A DNA stretch of 8,138 nt from Pseudomonadota bacterium (GTDB lineage Bacteria > Pseudomonadota > Alphaproteobacteria > Azospirillales > Azospirillaceae). Positions 5,317-8,138 of the stretch are shown here, piece after piece. Every line of letters starts with the position of its first letter. The first letter of the stretch is position 1. The notes below the pieces were generated by a model. The model saw nothing but the letters and a program-made list of their open reading frames with translations. It did no database searches and had not been told where the DNA came from. The stretch lies in the NCBI GenBank assembly GCA_023413605.1, contig JAEZPL010000453.1, positions 1 to 8,138 on the forward strand, read 5' to 3'. The position numbers and the translations under genes are program-made.

Positions 5317-6321
5317 ATGGCGATTACGGCATCATCCGACCAGCGTGATTGCCGCAAGGCTGTGGAGGTCGACTTCATTATTTTATCGCTCAACCGCGCA
5401 GAGGACACAATTCTTGCCATCGAAAGCGCGTTGCTGCAGCGTGGAATAGAGGCCAACGTCATCGTCGTCGATCAGGGCAGCCGGGCCGACTGCGTCCAGT
5501 CGCTCCACGACACCTTCGGCGACCACCCGCGCGTCACGATCAAGGCGCTCGGCCGCAACATTGGCGTAGCCGGCGGACGCAACATCGCCTCGCGCCTCGG
5601 AACGGCGCCCTTCATCATCGCCCTGGACAACGACGCGGAGTTCGCGGCGCTCGACACCGCCGCGAACGCCGTCACGCTGATGCAGGCGGATCCGAACCTT
5701 GCCGCCTGCGGGTTCCGCGTGCTCAATTTCTTCACCGGCGAGGATGACTGGACATCGTGGTGCTACCCGGCGTCCTTTCGCCGCCTGTCGGCATCGACGT
5801 TCTCCACGACCCAGTTCTGCGGCTGCGGCCACATCATCCGGCGCTCGTTCTTCGAGCGCGTCGGCGCTTACGACGATGCCCTGTTCTTCATCGGCGAGGA
5901 GAAGGATCTCTGCTACCGCATGATCAACGCCGGCGGCCGGGTCCAGTATGCCGGCGGCATCGCCGTCCGCCACAAGGTCCACCCCGAACAGCGTGTGGCC
6001 TGGACCGGAGGGCGCTATTACTACTCCGTGCGCAACACGCTGTACCTGCGTTACAAATACCGGTTCGGGGCCGTGAACATCCTGCTGTCGGCGATGGGCT
6101 GGACGGCGAAGGGAGCCTACAACGGCCTGCTGGGCAGCGCCTTGCGCGGCGTGAAGGACGCCGTCCTCATGGCGGTGCGTTTCGAACGCCACGCCGACAA
6201 GCGCCACTATCGCCTGTCCAAATCCGCCAAAGCCCACATCATGGGGATCGAGGGCACCAACGCGAAGGTGAGCTTCCCCACCAAGGTCAGCCGGCAGTTC
6301 GTCAAGCTGAGCCGGTACTGA
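5317..6321 (+). CDS. Family 2 glycosyltransferase (GT-A fold)
   Basis: This 334-residue cytoplasmic or membrane-associated enzyme is predicted to move a sugar from a nucleotide donor to the growing lipid-linked repeat unit. Residues 18-26 (VDFIILSLN) form the first Rossmann strand. VIVVDQGS (48-55) is the second strand with the donor-contact Asp. GRNIGVAGGRNIASR (79-93) is the typical N-x-G-x-x-x-x-R-N loop. ALDNDAE (102-108) is the DxD metal/donor motif. FCGCGHIIRRSFFERVGAYDD (167-187) is the acceptor-side segment, and GEEKDLCYR (193-201) carries the probable catalytic acidic residues. RHKVHP follows at 218-223. The C-terminal 90 residues contain Tyr-rich YYYSVRN and a likely membrane-contacting amphipathic region. 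The arrangement resembles rhamnosyltransferase-like GT2 enzymes, but donor and linkage cannot be assigned. It is the first gene of the rightward group, 65 nt before the flippase. Confidence 0.95.
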   Translation: MAITASSDQRDCRKAVEVDFIILSLNRAEDTILAIESALLQRGIEANVIVVDQGSRADCVQSLHDTFGDHPRVTIKALGRNIGVAGGRNIASRLGTAPFIIALDNDAEFAALDTAANAVTLMQADPNLAACGFRVLNFFTGEDDWTSWCYPASFRRLSASTFSTTQFCGCGHIIRRSFFERVGAYDDALFFIGEEKDLCYRMINAGGRVQYAGGIAVRHKVHPEQRVAWTGGRYYYSVRNTLYLRYKYRFGAVNILLSAMGWTAKGAYNGLLGSALRGVKDAVLMAVRFERHADKRHYRLSKSAKAHIMGIEGTNAKVSFPTKVSRQFVKLSRY

Positions 6322-6332
6322 TCCCCCCAAGC

Positions 6333-6346
6333 CGCGGCCGGCCGCG
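6333..6346. repeat. Perfect 14-bp GC palindrome between glycosyltransferase and flippase
   Basis: CGCGGCCGGCCGCG is fully self-complementary and lies 12 nt after the glycosyltransferase stop, with more G/C-only sequence to 6356. It could fold in the mRNA and modulate read-through to the flippase. There is no T-run, and palindromes are common in GC-rich spacers, so its role is uncertain. Confidence 0.4.
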
Positions 6347-6386
6347 CCGCCGCGCGGACACGCCCCGATGACGAAGGAGATCACCC

Positions 6387-7841
6387 ATGACACCGTTCAA
6401 GCGGCGGGTCGCGTCGGCGGTTGCCTGGTCGCTCGCCGGGTCCTGGTCGAGAGAGGTGATCAACCTCGTCACCTTCCTTCTCCTCAGCCGCCTGCTCGGA
6501 CCGGAGGCCTACGGCATCGCCGGCATGGCCATGGTGCTGACCGCCGTCAGCTACGCCATCCTGGTCGAAAGCTTCACCGGATTCATCGTCCAGCGGAGGG
6601 ATCTGGAGCCGGAACACGTCGACGCCATCTTCTGGCTTTCCATGGCGCTCGGCGTGGCGATGGCGGTCCTCATGATCGCCGGGGCGCCGCTGGTCAGCCT
6701 TTTCTTCGATCATGCGGACGTGACCGGGGTCGTGCGCGCGCTTGCGGTGCTTCCGATCCTCTACGCCCTGTCGGCGGTTCCCCAGGAATTGCTCAAACGC
6801 AACTTCGCCTTCCGCGTGCTGGGCGTGCGCGGCGCGCTGGCCTCCCTGGCGGGCGGCGCGACCGGCGTGACGCTGGCGCTGACCGGCCATGGCGTGTGGA
6901 GCCTGGTGGCCATGCAGATCGTGTTGTGGACCGTCCAGGTGATCGTGCTGTGGGTCATGAGCGACTGGCGGCCATCCCTTCGATTCTCGTCCACGCACCT
7001 CAAGGACATCCGGTACTTCGCGGCCAACGCCCTAGCCACCCGCGGCCTCATCACCCTGGATCTGCAGGTTCCCCGGGTCATGGTCGGCTATTTTTTCGGC
7101 CCCGTCGCCCTCGGCTACTTCACGATGGCGTGGCGGCTGGTGGAAATCCTGACGGTGCTGATCATCATGCCCTTCTCGCAGGTGGCCACCTCAACCTTTT
7201 CCCACTTGCAGGACGACCGGCCGCGGCTGGGGGCTGCCCTGACGACGACGATGCAGGCGACCACCCTGCTCGCCTTTCCGAGCTTCGTCGGAATTGCGGT
7301 GGTTGCGCCGGAGTTGGTCACGACGGTCTTCGGCCCGAAATGGGAAGGCGCCATCCCGCTCCTGCAATGCCTTCCGCTGGTCGGGCTGGCGTGGAGCGTC
7401 AATTATTGCCTCTACGCCCTGCTTCGCGGCACCGGCGTGATGGGCTGGCGGACGGCGACCGCGGCAATCGAGCTGGCGGCGACCGCGGTGATCCTGCCCT
7501 TCTGCGTCCCGTATGGGCTGGAGATGATCGTCGTCGGGATCGTGCTGCGCAGCCTCGTCACGCTGCCGGTCTCCCTGTACGTCGTCCGCCGGAAGCTGCA
7601 GTTGGCCGTGTCGCCCCTGTTCCGGTCAATGATACCCGCGGTGGTGGGCACCGTCGGGATGGTGGCCCTGATCGCCGGCTGGCAGTCGCTGATGCAGACG
7701 CGGCTGACCATGCACCTGCTCTTCGGGTCGTCGGTGGTGGTCGGGGTCGCGGCCTTCGTGGCGGTGACCTGCCTGGTCGCCCCGTCGATGCTGACGACCA
7801 TGCTGCGGTTCGCCTCGCAGGTCCGATCCGGACGCGCGTGA
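6387..7841 (+). CDS. Polysaccharide flippase, Wzx/ExoT/WzxC-type (MOP superfamily)
   Basis: This 484-residue inner-membrane transporter is predicted to flip the undecaprenyl-linked repeat unit from cytoplasm to periplasm. The N-terminus is family-typical: VINLVTFLLLSRLLGPEAYGIAGMA (24-48) with LSRLLGPE, then VESFTGFIVQRRDL (60-73) and IFWLSMALG. Central features are VPRVMVGYFFGPVALGYF (228-245), MPFSQVATSTFSHLQDD (261-277) and VFGPKWEGAIPLL (314-326), all characteristic of the Polysacc_synt_3/WzxC group. Hydrophobic segments run from about residue 8 to 470 and fit about 12-14 membrane helices. The length is normal for the family. The start is well supported by AAGGAGA at 6374-6380, with 6 nt to the ATG. 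It probably shares a transcript with the glycosyltransferase 65 nt upstream. Succinoglycan ExoT is a reasonable functional comparison. The transported sugar is unknown. Confidence 0.95.
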   Translation: MTPFKRRVASAVAWSLAGSWSREVINLVTFLLLSRLLGPEAYGIAGMAMVLTAVSYAILVESFTGFIVQRRDLEPEHVDAIFWLSMALGVAMAVLMIAGAPLVSLFFDHADVTGVVRALAVLPILYALSAVPQELLKRNFAFRVLGVRGALASLAGGATGVTLALTGHGVWSLVAMQIVLWTVQVIVLWVMSDWRPSLRFSSTHLKDIRYFAANALATRGLITLDLQVPRVMVGYFFGPVALGYFTMAWRLVEILTVLIIMPFSQVATSTFSHLQDDRPRLGAALTTTMQATTLLAFPSFVGIAVVAPELVTTVFGPKWEGAIPLLQCLPLVGLAWSVNYCLYALLRGTGVMGWRTATAAIELAATAVILPFCVPYGLEMIVVGIVLRSLVTLPVSLYVVRRKLQLAVSPLFRSMIPAVVGTVGMVALIAGWQSLMQTRLTMHLLFGSSVVVGVAAFVAVTCLVAPSMLTTMLRFASQVRSGRA

Positions 7842-7885
7842 CGCGGCGATGAGCGGGCGGAGTGTTCGGAGCCTGGGGACGTCCG

Positions 7886-7922
7886 TTCCGGGATCGTCGG
7901 CGATGCCGGCGATCCCAGGGAA
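7886..7922. terminator. Hairpin between convergent genes, possible bidirectional terminator
   Basis: GGGATCGTCGGC (7890-7901) pairs with GCCGGCGATCCC (7905-7916) around a GAT loop, with one T/G position in a 12-bp stem. TTCC (7886-7889) and GGAA (7919-7922) add four more pairs across a 2-nt bulge. It sits 45 nt after the flippase stop and 45 nt after the stop of the converging minus-strand gene, where a shared terminator is expected. Neither side has a T-run after the stem, so it would be an atypical intrinsic terminator. Confidence 0.5.
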
Positions 7923-7966
7923 AAGACGCGGAACCAATTCTTCGCGGCGCACCGGCCGGTCGGTGT

Positions 7967-8138
7967 TCAAAAGCTCCGGCCATCGGCCGCCCGCAGGAAG
8001 GAGAGGTCCGACCCGGCGGCGGTCCAGGCGACCCCGGAGGCGCCGATGGCGAGGGTTCCGGCGGCGGTTGCGGCGGAATGGCCGCCGCCGTCCAGCGTGA
8101 TCAGGTCGGCGGGGTCGAGGGAGGAGAGCGCGGCGCCG
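7967..8138 (-). CDS. C-terminal end of an unrecognised protein (5' part outside window)
   Basis: The minus strand is open from the right edge to a TGA at 7969-7967, giving the last 56 residues. The visible part begins GAALSSLDPADLITLDGGG and ends SFLRAADGRSF. It is rich in Ala, Gly and Ser with strong G/C third positions, as expected for a real gene here, and contains no Cys. Plus-strand frames in the same place give only Arg-rich low-complexity translations, which favours the minus-strand reading. The composition suggests a beta-rich or secreted protein, but no family is recognised and no function is proposed. It converges on the flippase gene with a 125-nt spacer. Confidence 0.55.
   Translation of the reverse strand, partial: GAALSSLDPADLITLDGGGHSAATAAGTLAIGASGVAWTAAGSDLSFLRAADGRSF

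Noticed and set aside
5383..6393. Minus-strand open frame of 336 codons opposite the glycosyltransferase
   Set aside because: The plus strand has the full GT2 motif series and a strong ribosome-binding site, so the minus frame is a shadow.
6368..7852. Second long plus-strand frame overlapping the flippase
   Set aside because: It is out of frame with the hydrophobic, family-matching flippase reading and gives a charged, Arg/Gly/Ala/Pro-rich translation.
7849..8100. Small plus-strand open frame after the flippase
   Set aside because: Extremely Arg-rich low-complexity translation with no ribosome-binding site; the opposite strand has better coding character.

Overview
The window is part of an exopolysaccharide (EPS) or capsule biosynthesis and export locus from a GC-rich Gram-negative bacterium. 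Signal peptides, an outer-membrane lipoprotein and an outer-membrane beta-barrel show the Gram-negative envelope. High GC with strong G/C preference at third codon positions suggests an alphaproteobacterium, possibly Rhodospirillales/Azospirillaceae-like. That taxonomic guess is inference from composition and gene style only. No rRNA, tRNA, CRISPR array or convincing mobile element was seen.

Layout. Two divergent gene groups flank an unusually long gene-free interval (about 4522-5316). The left group runs leftward on the minus strand: a polysaccharide pyruvyl transferase (3532-4521), a short Wza-type outer-membrane export lipoprotein (OPX; 2744-3397), a beta-barrel porin of the BBP2_2 type (1498-2742), and a secreted clan GH-A glycoside hydrolase resembling PslG/GH39 proteins that runs off the left edge (1-1441). 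OPX, barrel and hydrolase are tightly packed (1-nt and about 56-nt gaps). The right group runs rightward: a family 2 glycosyltransferase (5317-6321) and a Wzx/ExoT-type flippase (6387-7841). A convergent minus-strand gene of unknown function enters from the right edge (7967-8138). A hairpin lies between it and the flippase.

How the genes work together (inference from families). The glycosyltransferase adds a sugar to the lipid-linked repeat unit in the cytoplasm, and the pyruvyl transferase may decorate a sugar with an acidic pyruvate ketal. The flippase moves the unit across the inner membrane. After polymerisation by proteins outside the window, the OPX lipoprotein and the barrel would form the outer-membrane exit route, and the periplasmic hydrolase would trim or release polymer. 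A polymerase (Wzy), co-polymerase/kinase (Wzc) and priming transferase are not in the window.

The most notable non-coding signal is an AT-rich island in the divergent interval holding three tandem 15-bp units (4908-4952). It is a good candidate for an operator or shared control site. The leftmost 50 bases are pure G/C with a large fold-back palindrome and may be an assembly-end artefact.
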